64,000 bases of DNA from Pseudomonas sp. URMO17WK12:I11. GTDB taxonomy: Bacteria; Pseudomonadota; Gammaproteobacteria; Pseudomonadales; Pseudomonadaceae. Each line of letters opens with the position of its first letter. Positions within the stretch are counted from its first letter, which is position 1. Shown one piece after another: positions 37,149 through 47,591 of the stretch. The stretch is taken from the NCBI RefSeq assembly GCF_007677725.1, contig NZ_VEDF01000003.1:310001-374000 (forward strand). Direction: 5' to 3'. A program made the position numbers and the translations under genes. The notes under the pieces are model-generated. The model had not been told where the DNA came from and made no database searches. It was given only the letters and a program-made list of their open reading frames with translations.

Positions 37149-37859
37149 TTAGAAACGTTCTGTGGCGGCGACGTAGCGCCAGTGCCCGACCGGCAGCTTG
37201 CCCATCGACACGCCTCCCAGGCGAATACGGCGCATACCCAGCACCTCCAGGCGCAGGTAGGCGCACAGCTCGCTGAGCTGGCCAGGCTGGGGGTTTTTCA
37301 CGACCATGCGCAGGTGGGTTTCGTTCTGCCAACTGGCCTTGGCCTTGGGCAGCTCGCGGTCGTTGCGGGTGGCACCACGGGCCAGGCGTTCAAGGGCTTG
37401 CGGGGTGGTTTCGCCGCGCACTTCGATGATGTATTCCTGCTCCATGCGGCGCAGGTCGGCGTCGATCTTGCGGGTCACCCGCCAGTCCTGGGTGAACACC
37501 TGCAAGCCGCTGGCGCCGCGCTCCAGCGGTGCCAGGCAGGTCAGCCGGGCAAAGTGCCCGTGCAGTGGCCTTACGCCTTCGCGATGGGCATCACTGAGAT
37601 TGCCCATGTTGAGACTGGCACGTGCGCTTTCACTGTCGCTGCCAGCTGGCTGATGCATCAGCAAGGTGACCGGCTCCAGCGCTTCGGCACGAGCGCCGGG
37701 CAGCAATTCGACGCGCTGCTGCTCGACTTTGAACTGCGGTTGCTCGACCACCACGCCATCGACCGTGACCCAACCCCCCTCGATGTACAGCTCGGCATCA
37801 CGGCGGGAACAGCCAAGCTGTTCGATGAGGCGTTTGGACAGGCGGATGGGTTCGGACAT
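37149..37859 (-). CDS. RNA pseudouridine synthase-like protein (RluF type) with altered catalytic motif
   Basis: 236 residues. N-terminal S4 RNA-binding domain (IRLSKRLIEQLGCSRRDAEL) and a RsuA/RluF-type domain ending in the family GMRRIRLGGVSMGKLPVG. The catalytic motif normally RLDxxTSGL reads PLERGASGL, so Glu113 replaces the Asp that all known pseudouridine synthases need. Either the Glu works, another Asp serves, or it is a binding protein. Homologs annotate as 23S rRNA U2604 synthase. Confidence 0.8.
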   Translation of the reverse strand: MSEPIRLSKRLIEQLGCSRRDAELYIEGGWVTVDGVVVEQPQFKVEQQRVELLPGARAEALEPVTLLMHQPAGSDSESARASLNMGNLSDAHREGVRPLHGHFARLTCLAPLERGASGLQVFTQDWRVTRKIDADLRRMEQEYIIEVRGETTPQALERLARGATRNDRELPKAKASWQNETHLRMVVKNPQPGQLSELCAYLRLEVLGMRRIRLGGVSMGKLPVGHWRYVAATERF

Positions 37860-38027
37860 GGGGCACTTCGCGGGGCAGGTAAAGAGGTGCATTGTACCTG
37901 CCTGGGCAGGGTTGATGAGCGCAATCTGTGGCAAACGCGTCATTTTCGCTGCCGGTCGTTACCGATCAGTGATAGGGCGGGGTGTCGTGTCGCGCGCGCT
38001 CAACGGCGCAACTACCGCTCAGAGCAA

Positions 38028-38057
38028 TAAAAAAAGCCCTGCAAGTGAGCAGGGCTT
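38028..38057 (-). terminator. Intrinsic terminator of rimO
   Basis: AAGCCCTGC / GCAGGGCTT stem, 6-base loop, U-run on the minus strand. Confidence 0.88.
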
Positions 38058-38073
38058 ATCGTCGTTCGAGCGC

Positions 38074-39405
38074 TTAGAGCGGCTCGGCCCACATGTCGTA
38101 TTCGTCGGCATCAACGATGCGGCAGCGCACCTTGTCGCCTGGCTTGAAGCCATGATTGCCGTCGATGAACACGCTACCGTCGATTTCCGGGGCATCGAAG
38201 AAGCTGCGGCCCACCGAACCCTGCTCTTCGACTTCGTCGATCAGTACTTCGATTTCCTTGCCGATACGCTGTTGCAGACGCGCGGCGCTGATCGCCTGCT
38301 GGTGCGCCATGAAGCGGTCCCAGCGCGCCTGCTTGACGTCGTCTGGCACCTCATCGAGGCCCAGCTCGTTGGCGGGGGCGCCTTCGACCGGCGAGTACTG
38401 GAAGCAGCCAACGCGGTCGAGCTGGGCTTCGGTGAGCCAGTCGAGCAGGTACTGGAAGTCTTCCTCGGTTTCGCCGGGGAAACCGACGATGAACGTCGAG
38501 CGGATCACCAGCTCAGGGCACTGCTCGCGCCACTGCTTGATGCGCGCCAGGGTACGGTCTTCGAACGCCGGGCGTTTCATCGACTTGAGCACCTTGGGGC
38601 TGGCGTGCTGGAACGGAATGTCCAGGTATGGCAGGAGCTTGCCGGCCGCCATCAGTGGGATCACGTCGTCGACGTTAGGGTAGGGGTACACATAATGCAG
38701 GCGCACCCATGCGCCCAGGCTGCTCAAGGCTTCGCACAACTCGAGCATGCGCGTCTTGACCGGCCGCCCGTTCCAGAAGTCGGTCTTGTACTTGACGTCG
38801 ACGCCATAGGCGCTGGTGTCCTGGGAGATCACCAGGATCTCCTTGACGCCCGCCTTGACCAGGCGCTCGGCCTCGCTCAGCACCTCGCCGACCGGACGGC
38901 TGACCAGCTTGCCGCGCATCGATGGGATGATGCAGAAGCTGCAGCTATGATTGCAGCCTTCGGAAATTTTCAGGTAGGCGTAGTGGCGCGGCGTCAGCTT
39001 GACGCCCTGGGGCGGTACCAGGTCGATGAGCGGGTTGTGGTCCTGACGCGGTGGCACCACTTCGTGCACGGCGTTGACCACCTGCTCGTACTGCTGCGGG
39101 CCGGTGACCGACAGCACGCTTGGGTGCACATCGCGGATGCTGCCTTCTTCGACACCCATGCAGCCGGTGACGATGACCTTGCCGTTTTCCTTGATCGCCT
39201 CACCGATCACTTCCAACGATTCGGCCTTGGCGCTGTCGATGAAACCGCAGGTGTTGACCACCACGACATCGGCATCCTCGTAGGTGGGCACGACTTCATA
39301 GCCTTCCATGCGCAGCTGGGTCAGGATGCGCTCGGAATCGACCAGGGCCTTGGGGCAGCCCAGGCTGACGAAACCAACCTTGGGGATGGCGGGAGTGGTG
39401 GACAT
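38074..39405 (-). CDS. rimO: Ribosomal protein S12 methylthiotransferase RimO
   Basis: 443 residues. UPF0004 domain ([20 protein letters not shown]), radical SAM cluster CNHSCSFC near residue 155, and a C-terminal TRAM domain. Adds a methylthio group to an Asp of S12. Monocistronic with its own terminator. Confidence 0.97.
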   Translation of the reverse strand: MSTTPAIPKVGFVSLGCPKALVDSERILTQLRMEGYEVVPTYEDADVVVVNTCGFIDSAKAESLEVIGEAIKENGKVIVTGCMGVEEGSIRDVHPSVLSVTGPQQYEQVVNAVHEVVPPRQDHNPLIDLVPPQGVKLTPRHYAYLKISEGCNHSCSFCIIPSMRGKLVSRPVGEVLSEAERLVKAGVKEILVISQDTSAYGVDVKYKTDFWNGRPVKTRMLELCEALSSLGAWVRLHYVYPYPNVDDVIPLMAAGKLLPYLDIPFQHASPKVLKSMKRPAFEDRTLARIKQWREQCPELVIRSTFIVGFPGETEEDFQYLLDWLTEAQLDRVGCFQYSPVEGAPANELGLDEVPDDVKQARWDRFMAHQQAISAARLQQRIGKEIEVLIDEVEEQGSVGRSFFDAPEIDGSVFIDGNHGFKPGDKVRCRIVDADEYDMWAEPL

Positions 39406-39639
39406 GACTAACCTCGGTATTGAATGCCGTTCGCCCGGCCGCTAACGGGGGCGATCTGACGGGCGCTTGGCGCGCCTCTGATCAAAAAGTGCGCAATTCT
39501 AGCGAGCGCAAGGTCGATTGACCAGCACAAAAGCGACGAACGCTGCGCTATGCTTCGCGCCATTGTGCCTGGGCTGCTGGAGGGCCCTGGCGCAGGCGTG
39601 AATTCTATTGGCCCCAGGGGCCGTTTGCAGGAGTGTTCG

Positions 39640-41550
39640 ATGGTTCAGGCAAGCAGTCACGCCGAGGGCGGGCACACGAGCAAGCAGGGCGCATCGCGCT
39701 CGCTGGGCGTGCTGGTGGCGGCGGTCGGCGTGGTTTATGGCGATATCGGGACCAGCCCGCTGTATACCCTCAAGGAAGTCTTTTCCGGCGGCTATGGTGT
39801 GCCGGTCAACCATGATGGGGTGCTGGGCATCCTGTCGCTGATCCTCTGGTCGCTGTTGTGGGTCGTGTCGTTCAAGTACGTCATGTTCATCCTACGCGCC
39901 GACAACCAGGGCGAGGGTGGCACCATGGCGTTGACCGCACTGGCGCGGCGGGCTACGGCGGCGCACCCGAGGTTACGTACACTGATGGTGATCTGCGGGC
40001 TGATCGGCGCCTCGTTGTTCTACGGCGACAGCATGATCACCCCGGCAGTGTCGGTGCTCTCGGCGGTGGAAGGCATGGGTCTGGCGTTCGATGGCATCGA
40101 CCACTGGGTGGTGCCGATTTCCCTAGTAGTCTTGGTGGCCTTGTTCCTGGTGCAGAAACACGGCACCGACAAGATCGGCAAGCTGTTCGGCCCGATCATG
40201 GTGTTGTGGTTCATCGCCCTGGCCGCGCTGGGGGTACACGGGATCGTGCAGAGCCCGGAAGTGCTCAAGGCGTTCAATCCAGGCTGGGCGGTGAATTTCT
40301 TCGTCGTCCATCCCGGCATGGGCGTTGCCATTCTCGGCGCTGTGGTGCTGGCGTTGACCGGTGCCGAGGCGCTGTACGCCGACATGGGCCACTTTGGCCG
40401 CAAACCGATTGCCCGCGCCTGGTTCGCCCTGGTGCTGCCGGCCTTGGTGCTCAACTATTTTGGTCAGGGCGCGTTGCTGCTGCAGAACCCCGAAGCGGCA
40501 CGCAACCCGTTCTATCTGCTCGCACCAGCCTGGGCACTGTTGCCGATGGTGGGCCTGGCGACCATGGCCACGGTGATCGCCTCCCAGGCGGTGATCTCCG
40601 GCGCTTTCTCGCTGACACGGCAGGCCATCCAGCTCGGCTACATTCCGCGCATGCACATCCAGCACACCTCCAGTGACGAGCAGGGGCAGATCTACATCGG
40701 TGCGGTGAACTGGACGCTGATGATCGGTGTGGTGCTGCTGGTGATCGGTTTCGAATCCTCCGGCGCCCTGGCAGCGGCCTACGGCGTAGCGGTGACCGGG
40801 ACCATGTTGATGACGACCATTCTGGTGGCGTCGGTGATGTTGCTGTTGTGGAAATGGCCACCGCTGCTGGCGGTGCCGATTCTGCTCGGGTTCCTGCTGG
40901 TCGACGGCCTGTTCTTCGCCGCCAACGTGCCCAAGATCGTCGAGGGCGGCGCCTTCCCGGTGCTGGCCGGTGGCGTGTTGTTCCTGCTGATGAGCACCTG
41001 GAAGCGTGGCAAGCAGATCCTGGTCGAGCGTATCGACGAGGGGGCGTTGCCGCTGCCGGTGTTCATCGCCAGCATCCGCGTGCAGCCGCCGCATCGCGTC
41101 GAGGGTACCGCGGTGTTTCTCACCGCGCGGGCTGACGCCGTGCCCCATGCGCTGCTGCACAACCTGTTGCACAACCAGGTCCTGCACAGCCAGGTGGTGT
41201 TGCTGACCGTGGTCAGCGAAGACCGTCCGCGGGTGCCGGAGCATGAACGCTTCGAGGTCGAGGCCTATGGCGATGGCTTCTTCCGCGTGCTGCTGCATTT
41301 CGGCTTCATGGATGAGCCGGACGTGCCGGCGGCGTTGCGCCTGTGCCATCTGGACCAGCTGGACTTCAGCCCGATGCGCACCACGTACTTCCTCAGCCGG
41401 GAAACGGTGATCGCCTCGCGCCTGGAAGGCATGTCACGCTGGCGCGGCAACCTGTTCGCGTTCCTGCTGAAGAATGCCAACGGTAACCTGCGCTTTTTCA
41501 ATCTGCCGCTGAACAGGGTGATCGAATTGGGCACGCAGGTGGAAATCTAG
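39640..41550 (+). CDS. kup: Low-affinity potassium transporter Kup
   Basis: 636 residues, about 12 membrane helices and a cytosolic C-terminal domain. K+/H+ symporter. Signature [18 protein letters not shown] near residue 27-44. The ATG at 39640 has AGGAG 6 bases upstream. Confidence 0.95.
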   Translation: MVQASSHAEGGHTSKQGASRSLGVLVAAVGVVYGDIGTSPLYTLKEVFSGGYGVPVNHDGVLGILSLILWSLLWVVSFKYVMFILRADNQGEGGTMALTALARRATAAHPRLRTLMVICGLIGASLFYGDSMITPAVSVLSAVEGMGLAFDGIDHWVVPISLVVLVALFLVQKHGTDKIGKLFGPIMVLWFIALAALGVHGIVQSPEVLKAFNPGWAVNFFVVHPGMGVAILGAVVLALTGAEALYADMGHFGRKPIARAWFALVLPALVLNYFGQGALLLQNPEAARNPFYLLAPAWALLPMVGLATMATVIASQAVISGAFSLTRQAIQLGYIPRMHIQHTSSDEQGQIYIGAVNWTLMIGVVLLVIGFESSGALAAAYGVAVTGTMLMTTILVASVMLLLWKWPPLLAVPILLGFLLVDGLFFAANVPKIVEGGAFPVLAGGVLFLLMSTWKRGKQILVERIDEGALPLPVFIASIRVQPPHRVEGTAVFLTARADAVPHALLHNLLHNQVLHSQVVLLTVVSEDRPRVPEHERFEVEAYGDGFFRVLLHFGFMDEPDVPAALRLCHLDQLDFSPMRTTYFLSRETVIASRLEGMSRWRGNLFAFLLKNANGNLRFFNLPLNRVIELGTQVEI

Positions 41551-41558
41551 CGATCGAT

Positions 41559-41583
41559 GCCGGGGCTGCCTGACAGCCCCGGC
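41559..41583. terminator. Hairpin between convergent kup and hydrolase genes
   Basis: Perfect 10-bp stem GCCGGGGCTG / CAGCCCCGGC with 5-base loop; T-runs are weak on both sides, so efficiency is uncertain. Confidence 0.55.
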
Positions 41584-41592
41584 AATCTGCAC

Positions 41593-42888
41593 TTATTGCT
41601 GGGCCGCCACGCTGGACTTGCCTTGACGCGTCTCGATCTCATCGATCAGACGCTTGGCCAATGCCGGATAGTTTTCATCGAAGTGATGCCCGCCGGGCAA
41701 CTTCATGCGCTCGCCCACCGCAGTTTGGGCGGTGCAGCCGCTCTCGTCGGCTTCCTCGACGCCATAGATGCACACCACTTTGGATGCTGGCAGCTTGGCC
41801 ATCTCAGGCCCGGTCGGCGCCTCCTGGCCCTCTTTGCCCAGCCAGCCTTCGACCTCGATCTCGAAGCTGCCGCTGCGGGCGAACGCCAGCAACATCACGG
41901 CATCGATGCGCTGCTGGTCTTCAGCCGGCAGGCGGTTGTAGATCGCCGGCAAAACGTCGGCGCCGAACGAATAGCCGGTCAGCACGAAACGTTTGGTGCC
42001 CCATTTCTGCCGGTAGTGCTGCATCAGTTCCGACAGGTCTGCTGCGCTTTGCTCGGCTGACTTGTGTTGCCAGTAATAACGCAGGGTATCGATGCCCACC
42101 ACGGGGTAGCCGAGCTTGGCCATCTCGCCGGCCACGTCACGGTCCAGGTCACGCCAGCCGCCGTCACCGGAGAGAAACAGGGTAACGGTGTCGGTAGTCT
42201 GCCCGGCGGGCACCTCCACCACGGGAATGGCCAGGGCATTGCCGTCATGGCCAACCAGGGCCTGGGTCAGTTGCGCCTTGAGCACCTGCGGCAGGTGAAT
42301 GTCATAGTCGCTGATGCTGGTTTCGGCGTTGCCCTGATCGCGTACGAACGCCGCGCTGGCATCGTCAGGGTTGTCGTTCCAGGCGACGTTCCAGTGGCCA
42401 TGGGCGGCGGACTTGGGCAGGGCATCGCCGCAGCCGGGCTGTTCCACGCTGAAGCCCACCGAGATTGCGCGTGCCTTGTCATTGGTTTGGCCCGCCAGCC
42501 AGCGCCAAGCCTGGGCGGCACCTGGCCCGATGCCTGCGACCACAGTGGGCGTGTCTGAGAGCTGGCTCAGGGCTTGGCTCATGGCCTGTCGCTGCTTGCC
42601 GCAGTCGCCAGGCGGCAGGATGACCTGCACCAATTGCGCCTCGCCGGCCTGGCTCAGGTCCAGCAGTTGTTTGGCGGTCAGAGCCTGATCTTCAGGGACG
42701 CCGATCGCCACCCGCGCCTTGGCATGGACGCCTGGGGTGACACGGGTCAGGTGGGTGGACTCAAGCGTCAGCTGCTCAAGGCGCGCCTGCGGCGCCGGGC
42801 GGGTCCACAGCCAGAAGGCACCAGCGCCGGCCAAGGCGACGAAAAGCAGGGGAATCAACACATACAGCCAATAGCGTCGGATCATCAA
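41593..42888 (-). CDS. Periplasmic aminoacyl-phosphatidylglycerol hydrolase (VirJ/AcvB family)
   Basis: 431 residues. N-terminal membrane anchor (YWLYVLIPLLFVALAGAGAF), then two alpha/beta-hydrolase-like halves; the C-terminal has GYSFGADVLP (Ser nucleophile) and the start SGDGGWRDLDRDVA. Homolog of P. aeruginosa PA0919, which hydrolyses alanyl-phosphatidylglycerol, and Agrobacterium AcvB (lysyl form). Overlaps mprF by 4 bases, so synthesis and breakdown of the lipid are coupled. Confidence 0.88.
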   Translation of the reverse strand: MMIRRYWLYVLIPLLFVALAGAGAFWLWTRPAPQARLEQLTLESTHLTRVTPGVHAKARVAIGVPEDQALTAKQLLDLSQAGEAQLVQVILPPGDCGKQRQAMSQALSQLSDTPTVVAGIGPGAAQAWRWLAGQTNDKARAISVGFSVEQPGCGDALPKSAAHGHWNVAWNDNPDDASAAFVRDQGNAETSISDYDIHLPQVLKAQLTQALVGHDGNALAIPVVEVPAGQTTDTVTLFLSGDGGWRDLDRDVAGEMAKLGYPVVGIDTLRYYWQHKSAEQSAADLSELMQHYRQKWGTKRFVLTGYSFGADVLPAIYNRLPAEDQQRIDAVMLLAFARSGSFEIEVEGWLGKEGQEAPTGPEMAKLPASKVVCIYGVEEADESGCTAQTAVGERMKLPGGHHFDENYPALAKRLIDEIETRQGKSSVAAQQ

Positions 42889-45527
42889 CGTTTCACCAAT
42901 CCAGTCAAGCCGCCTGCAATCAGGGCGGCGGTATCAGCCAGTGCCACCAGCGGGTCGAGCCCGGCCGGCACGGCCATGTAGCGAGGTTCCCAGTCTGGCT
43001 GGAACTTGTCCTTGAAACGGCGCAGACCCTGGAAGTTGTAGAGCTGCTCACCGCGGCGGAACACCATCGAGCCCAGGCGCTGGGTCAAGGGCGCGCCGCG
43101 CCGTGGCTGCAGGCCGGAAAGCGGCACCATGCCCAGGCTGAAGCGCCCGTAGTCATGGCTTTTGTAGTGCAGGATCAAACCCACCATCAGGTACTCCATG
43201 GTCAGTTTCGGTGCCTCTGGGTGCGCGCGCATCAGGTCGAGGCTGGCCAATTCGTTGCCATGGGTTTCCAGCAGGTTGGCAAAGGCCACCGGCCGGCCCT
43301 GGAAGCGGATCAGGGCAATGCGAAAATGCTGCAGGTACTCAGGGCTGAAGCGGCCCAGCGAGAAGCCTTTTTCGCGCACGTTCTTGCCGCCGAGCCAGGC
43401 ATCGGAAATGCCCTTGAGCTCGGCCAGTGGCGCTTGGCCGGGTTCGTGGATCTCCAGGCTCAGGCCGTCGCGACCGCCGCGGTTCCAGGTGTAGCGCAGG
43501 TCCTTCATCTCTTTGCCTTTGGCCTCGATGTCGAAGCGCCGCAGGTCGACCCGCGCTTCCTCGCCAAGCTTGAGCGCGGTCAGGCCGATGTCCATGTAGA
43601 ACGGCAGGTTCTCCGCACGCACCTGGTAAAAAACCGGGCGCGCGTGATGCAAGTCGCACAGGTCGCGGAACTGCCAGATCATCTCGGCGCGTTCCTGGGC
43701 CGGGCCGATCGGATCGTACAAGGCCACCAGGCTGCGACCACGGCGGGCGTACATCAGGAAGGCATTGCCGTTGGGGTGGAACAGCAGCGCCTTGTCCCCG
43801 GTCAGGGCCAGGCCGCCGTCGGGTTGGTCGGACGCCAGCAGGATACGGTGGGCCTGTTGCAGCTCCTGTTCATCCGGCAGGTGAATGACCGGGCGTGCGG
43901 TACGCAGCAGCCAGGTCAGCGCTACGATCACCAGCAGCACCGCGCTGCCCATGGCGGCGCGCAAGCCGCGTGGTGCGTCAGCATCGAGGGTGAACTGCCA
44001 CCACAGTTGGTGGCTGTACGGAACGTCCTGGTAGGCGAACAGCAGCAGCCACACCGAGGCGCCAAGCACGCAGGCGCTGGCCACCAGGTACACCGGGGAG
44101 AACGGCAGTTCGAGCAGCCGGCTCGGTCGGTAGAACGAGCGGCGGAACACGGCCAGCAGCGCGGCGGTGAAGGTCAACAGGCAGGCCTCTTCCCAGTCGA
44201 AGCCTTTGAGCAGCGACAGCAGCGCGCCGACCAGCAGCAGCACCGTGGTCAGGAGCCACGCCGCCGACAGGCGCCGGCGCAGGCCCTGGGCCAACAGCAG
44301 GCACAGTACGCCGATCAGGCTGGCGCCAAAGTGCGAGGCATCGATCAGTCGGTGTGGAACCAGAAAGCCCATGTGTTCCAGGCGCGTATCGATCTCCGGG
44401 GTGGCACCGGAAAACAGCAGCACCACACCAGAGAGAAACACCAGGATGGCCAGGATCGGTGCAGCCAGCCCCGAAGCGGCCCTGATGGCGTGTTGCGCGA
44501 ACAGCAGTCGCTTGGCTTCATTGGCCAGCAGCAGCACACAGGCTACCAACAAAGGCAGCACGACGTAGATCAATCGATACAGCAGCAGCGCCGCGGCCAG
44601 CGGAGCGGCGCCCAGCTGATCGGCGAACGCGGCCAGCAAGATCGCTTCGAACACGCCAACGCCGCCGGGCACGTGGCTCAGTACCCCGGCAGCCAGGGCC
44701 AGCAGGTAGACCAGCACGAAGGCGCCGAAGGGTGGGGCTTGCGGCAGCAGCAGGTAAAGCACGGTGGCGGCTGCGGCAACGTCCAGCGCCGTGATGAGCA
44801 GTTGCAGGGCCGCGAGGCGGCCTTTAGGCAGGCGCAGGGTGCGTCGCCCCAGTTGCACCAGCAAGCTGTCGGCCAACGGTTGCTCGGCCAGGCGCCGGCG
44901 ATACAGCCCGATCACCAGCATCGCGGTCACCAGCAGGACACCGACGGCGATCGCGGCCAGCAACGAGGGGGGCAGGCGCAGTGCAGTGGCCGCTGCCGGC
45001 AGGTTGCTCAAGGTGGCCACAGCCGCCAGCGGTGGCAACGCGCAGCCCAGGGACAGGCTGGCGAACACGGTCATGCGCGCGACTTCGCTGGCCCCTATCC
45101 CCTGGCGGGCGTATAGACGATAACGCACTGAGCCCCCGGACAGCATCGACAAGCCGATCGCATTGCCAATGGCAAAGGCACTGAAGCCGCCCATGATCAA
45201 GGTGCGGGCCGGCAGTTTGACGGAGGCGTAACGGCTGGCAGACCACTCGTAGCCCAGCAAGATGACGAACCCGAGTACCGTGGCCATTACTGCACCAAGC
45301 AGTGACTGCGCCGGGACTTCCAGCATGGCATCGTGCAGGGCGTAGATGTCCAGTTCGCTCAGCAAGTGCCGGCAGGCGATCAGCGCCAGGGTAAACAGCA
45401 ACAGCGTCACGGCCAGCCCGATGGGCTGACGGTAACGGCTGATGCGTTCCAGCCAAGGCAGGCGTTGGGCAGCAGCGGGCAGCGCCGAAGCTAGCGGCGG
45501 TTGGGGTTCTGGAGTCTGGGAAGTCAT
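42885..45527 (-). CDS. mprF: Bifunctional aminoacyl-phosphatidylglycerol synthase/flippase MprF
   Basis: 880 residues. Large N-terminal multi-helix flippase domain (about 14 helices) and a C-terminal GNAT-type transferase domain (about 560-860; GGLALTGDKALLFHPNGNAF region). Modifies phosphatidylglycerol with an amino acid from aminoacyl-tRNA, lowering membrane charge. In P. aeruginosa the homolog PA0920 uses alanine. GAGGT before the ATG; followed by its hydrolase. Confidence 0.94.
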   Translation of the reverse strand: MTSQTPEPQPPLASALPAAAQRLPWLERISRYRQPIGLAVTLLLFTLALIACRHLLSELDIYALHDAMLEVPAQSLLGAVMATVLGFVILLGYEWSASRYASVKLPARTLIMGGFSAFAIGNAIGLSMLSGGSVRYRLYARQGIGASEVARMTVFASLSLGCALPPLAAVATLSNLPAAATALRLPPSLLAAIAVGVLLVTAMLVIGLYRRRLAEQPLADSLLVQLGRRTLRLPKGRLAALQLLITALDVAAAATVLYLLLPQAPPFGAFVLVYLLALAAGVLSHVPGGVGVFEAILLAAFADQLGAAPLAAALLLYRLIYVVLPLLVACVLLLANEAKRLLFAQHAIRAASGLAAPILAILVFLSGVVLLFSGATPEIDTRLEHMGFLVPHRLIDASHFGASLIGVLCLLLAQGLRRRLSAAWLLTTVLLLVGALLSLLKGFDWEEACLLTFTAALLAVFRRSFYRPSRLLELPFSPVYLVASACVLGASVWLLLFAYQDVPYSHQLWWQFTLDADAPRGLRAAMGSAVLLVIVALTWLLRTARPVIHLPDEQELQQAHRILLASDQPDGGLALTGDKALLFHPNGNAFLMYARRGRSLVALYDPIGPAQERAEMIWQFRDLCDLHHARPVFYQVRAENLPFYMDIGLTALKLGEEARVDLRRFDIEAKGKEMKDLRYTWNRGGRDGLSLEIHEPGQAPLAELKGISDAWLGGKNVREKGFSLGRFSPEYLQHFRIALIRFQGRPVAFANLLETHGNELASLDLMRAHPEAPKLTMEYLMVGLILHYKSHDYGRFSLGMVPLSGLQPRRGAPLTQRLGSMVFRRGEQLYNFQGLRRFKDKFQPDWEPRYMAVPAGLDPLVALADTAALIAGGLTGLVKR

Positions 45528-45718
45528 GAGTTACCTCGTGTCAGGTGCGCGAGGAAGGGGAGAGCGGCGGCCAAGTGGAAGTCCCTTTGATAAACATATC
45601 CAGATATTACTCCGGGCAACATGACTTGCAGTCGTCCGAGAGGGTTAAAGATAGTTCATCCTTGAGGCGGCGGCTCAAGCAGGGAAGGTTGCAGGTTTTC
45701 AGATGCTTGAATGCAACA

Positions 45719-45749
45719 AACCCCGCGCTGCTGTTACACAGGCGGGGTT
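45719..45749 (-). terminator. Terminator of initiator tRNA copy 1
   Basis: AACCCCGC / GCGGGGTT stem with weak U-run on the minus strand. Confidence 0.65.
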
Positions 45750-45763
45750 CGTTCTGACGAATA

Positions 45764-45840
<77 letters not shown>

Positions 45841-45852
45841 TCAGTGGGGCGC

Positions 45853-45880
45853 ATTCTACAGCCATGCGGCGCGTTGTCAA
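45853..45880 (-). promoter_or_regulatory. Promoter of initiator tRNA copy 1
   Basis: On the minus strand TTGACA and TAGAAT, 16 bases apart, about 12 bases before the tRNA. Confidence 0.8.
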
Positions 45881-45942
45881 TCATTAACCGTTGATTTGCA
45901 AAGTTTTACGACAGCGGCGTATAGGCACGTAAAAACAACAAA

Positions 45943-45971
45943 CCCCGCGCTGCTGTTACACAGGCGGGGTT
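45943..45971 (-). terminator. Terminator of initiator tRNA copy 2
   Basis: Same AACCCCGC / GCGGGGTT stem as copy 1. Confidence 0.65.
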
Positions 45972-45985
45972 CATTCTGACGAATA

Positions 45986-46062
<77 letters not shown>

Positions 46063-46074
46063 TCAGTGGGGCGC

Positions 46075-46102
46075 ATTCTACAGCTATAGGGCGATGTGTC
46101 AA
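46075..46102 (-). promoter_or_regulatory. Promoter of initiator tRNA copy 2
   Basis: TTGACA and TAGAAT, 16-base spacing on the minus strand. Confidence 0.8.
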
Positions 46103-46161
46103 ACGCTAATCCTTGATTTAGCGAAAGTTTTTGCGATTGGCTGTTTTTTGAACGCACAAAG

Positions 46162-46192
46162 AAAAAGGCCACTGCGTGAACAGTGGCCTTTT
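46162..46192 (-). terminator. Terminator of initiator tRNA copy 3
   Basis: AAAAGGCCACTG / CAGTGGCCTTTT stem, 6-base loop, U-run on the minus strand; differs in sequence from copies 1 and 2. Confidence 0.85.
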
Positions 46193-46200
46193 CTCGAATC

Positions 46201-46277
<77 letters not shown>

Positions 46278-46290
46278 CCTGTGAGATCGA

Positions 46291-46318
46291 ATTCTACGGA
46301 TTTCTGTACAGGTGTCAA
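46291..46318 (-). promoter_or_regulatory. Promoter of initiator tRNA copy 3
   Basis: TTGACA and TAGAAT, 16-base spacing on the minus strand, as in the other copies. Confidence 0.8.
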
Positions 46319-46450
46319 GTACTTATCTACGAAAAGCCCTGACGGTTCAACTGCTTAGCACGGGTGATGGAGCTGTGGGCCAGGGGCGGCGGGGGTTACA
46401 GGCCGATTATCAGCGCGGGCTGTAATCGGTGAAGCCGTATGCGCTAATAT

Positions 46451-46466
46451 CTGTATGAATTTACAG
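46451..46466 (+). promoter_or_regulatory. LexA box of dinB
   Basis: CTG-TATGAATTTA-CAG, 15 bases before the dinB ATG; fits CTG-N10-CAG with AT-rich centre. Indicates SOS induction. Confidence 0.87.
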
Positions 46467-46481
46467 TACTGACGGTCGTCC

Positions 46482-47546
46482 ATGTCCTTGCGCAAAATCA
46501 TCCACATTGACTGTGACTGCTTTTACGCCGCCATCGAGATGCGCGATGACCCGCGCCTGGCTGGGCGCCCCATGGCTGTCGGTGGGTCAGCGGACCGTCG
46601 TGGGGTCATCGCTACCTGTAATTATGAAGCGCGCGCTTACGGGGTGCGCTCGGCCATGTCGTCACGCCACGCGCTGAAGCTGTGCCCCGACCTTGAGATC
46701 GTCAAGCCGCGCTTCGAAGCCTACCGCGAAGCCTCACGCGACATTCACGCGATTTTTCGCGACTACACCGAATTGATCGAGCCGCTGTCGCTGGATGAGG
46801 CTTATCTGGATGTCAGCGACAGCCAATGGCACGGCGGCAGTGCGACCCGCATCGCTGAAGATATTCGTCGACGGGTCGCGCGCACCCTGCATATCACCGT
46901 CTCGGCCGGCGTGGCGCCGAACAAGTTCCTAGCCAAGATCGCCAGCGATTGGCGCAAGCCCAACGGCATCTTCGTGATCACCCCTGATCAGGTCGAGGCC
47001 TTCGTGGCGGCGCTGCCCGTGGCCAAGCTGCATGGTGTCGGCAAGGTCACTGCCGAGAAGCTCAACCGCCTGGGTATCGACACCTGCCTGGACCTGCGCG
47101 AATGGTCGCGGCTGGCCCTGGCGCGCGAGTTCGGCACTTTTGGTGAGCGCCTCTGGGGGTTGGCGCGCGGCATCGACGACCGTGCGGTGCACAACGATAG
47201 CCGCAGGCAATCGGTCAGTGTCGAAAATACCTACGACAACGACTTGCCGGATCTGGCCAGCTGCCTTGAGCGCTTGCCCGAGCTGCTGCAGAGCCTGAAC
47301 ACCCGCATCGAACGAATGGACAGCAGCTACAGGCCAGACAAACCGTTCGTCAAGGTCAAGTTCCATGATTTCAGCCAGACCACCCTGGAACAGGCCGGGG
47401 CAGGCCGCGACCTGGAAAGCTACCGACAGTTGCTGCGCCAGGCCTTTGCCCGGGGTGGCAAACCGGTGCGTCTGCTGGGCGTCGGGGTAAGGCTGCGCGA
47501 CCTGCGCGGCGCCCATGAACAGCTGGAGTTGTTTCCCGGGCCATGA
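46482..47546 (+). CDS. dinB: DNA polymerase IV (Y family)
   Basis: 354 residues. Catalytic acidic residues in IHIDCDCFYAAIE (near residue 10) and LSLDEAYLDVS (Asp105-Glu106). Palm, fingers, thumb and little finger domains all present; it ends EQLELFPGP, a beta-clamp-binding motif (QLELF). Translesion synthesis under SOS control. The start is 15 bases after a LexA box. Confidence 0.97.
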   Translation: MSLRKIIHIDCDCFYAAIEMRDDPRLAGRPMAVGGSADRRGVIATCNYEARAYGVRSAMSSRHALKLCPDLEIVKPRFEAYREASRDIHAIFRDYTELIEPLSLDEAYLDVSDSQWHGGSATRIAEDIRRRVARTLHITVSAGVAPNKFLAKIASDWRKPNGIFVITPDQVEAFVAALPVAKLHGVGKVTAEKLNRLGIDTCLDLREWSRLALAREFGTFGERLWGLARGIDDRAVHNDSRRQSVSVENTYDNDLPDLASCLERLPELLQSLNTRIERMDSSYRPDKPFVKVKFHDFSQTTLEQAGAGRDLESYRQLLRQAFARGGKPVRLLGVGVRLRDLRGAHEQLELFPGP

Positions 47547-47569
47547 AAAAAGGGCCGTGAACGGCCCTT
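47545..47569 (-). terminator. Terminator of the lipoprotein gene (and possibly dinB)
   Basis: AAGGGCCGT / ACGGCCCTT stem; on the minus strand followed by a U-run. The plus-strand T-run is poor. Confidence 0.75.
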
Positions 47570-47591
47570 GCATGACGGCATTGCGCGATCG

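Noticed and set aside
36351-39411. Long plus-strand frames opposite trmO, the pseudouridine synthase-like gene and rimO
   Set aside because: They oppose genes with clear catalytic motifs and ribosome sites and show only composition-driven openness.
43155-45116. 653-codon plus-strand frame opposite mprF
   Set aside because: Gln/Arg/His-rich low-complexity translation typical of antisense to a membrane protein gene; no start signal.
45545-45757. 70-codon frame after mprF start
   Set aside because: Overlaps a tRNA terminator and has no ribosome site or similarity.
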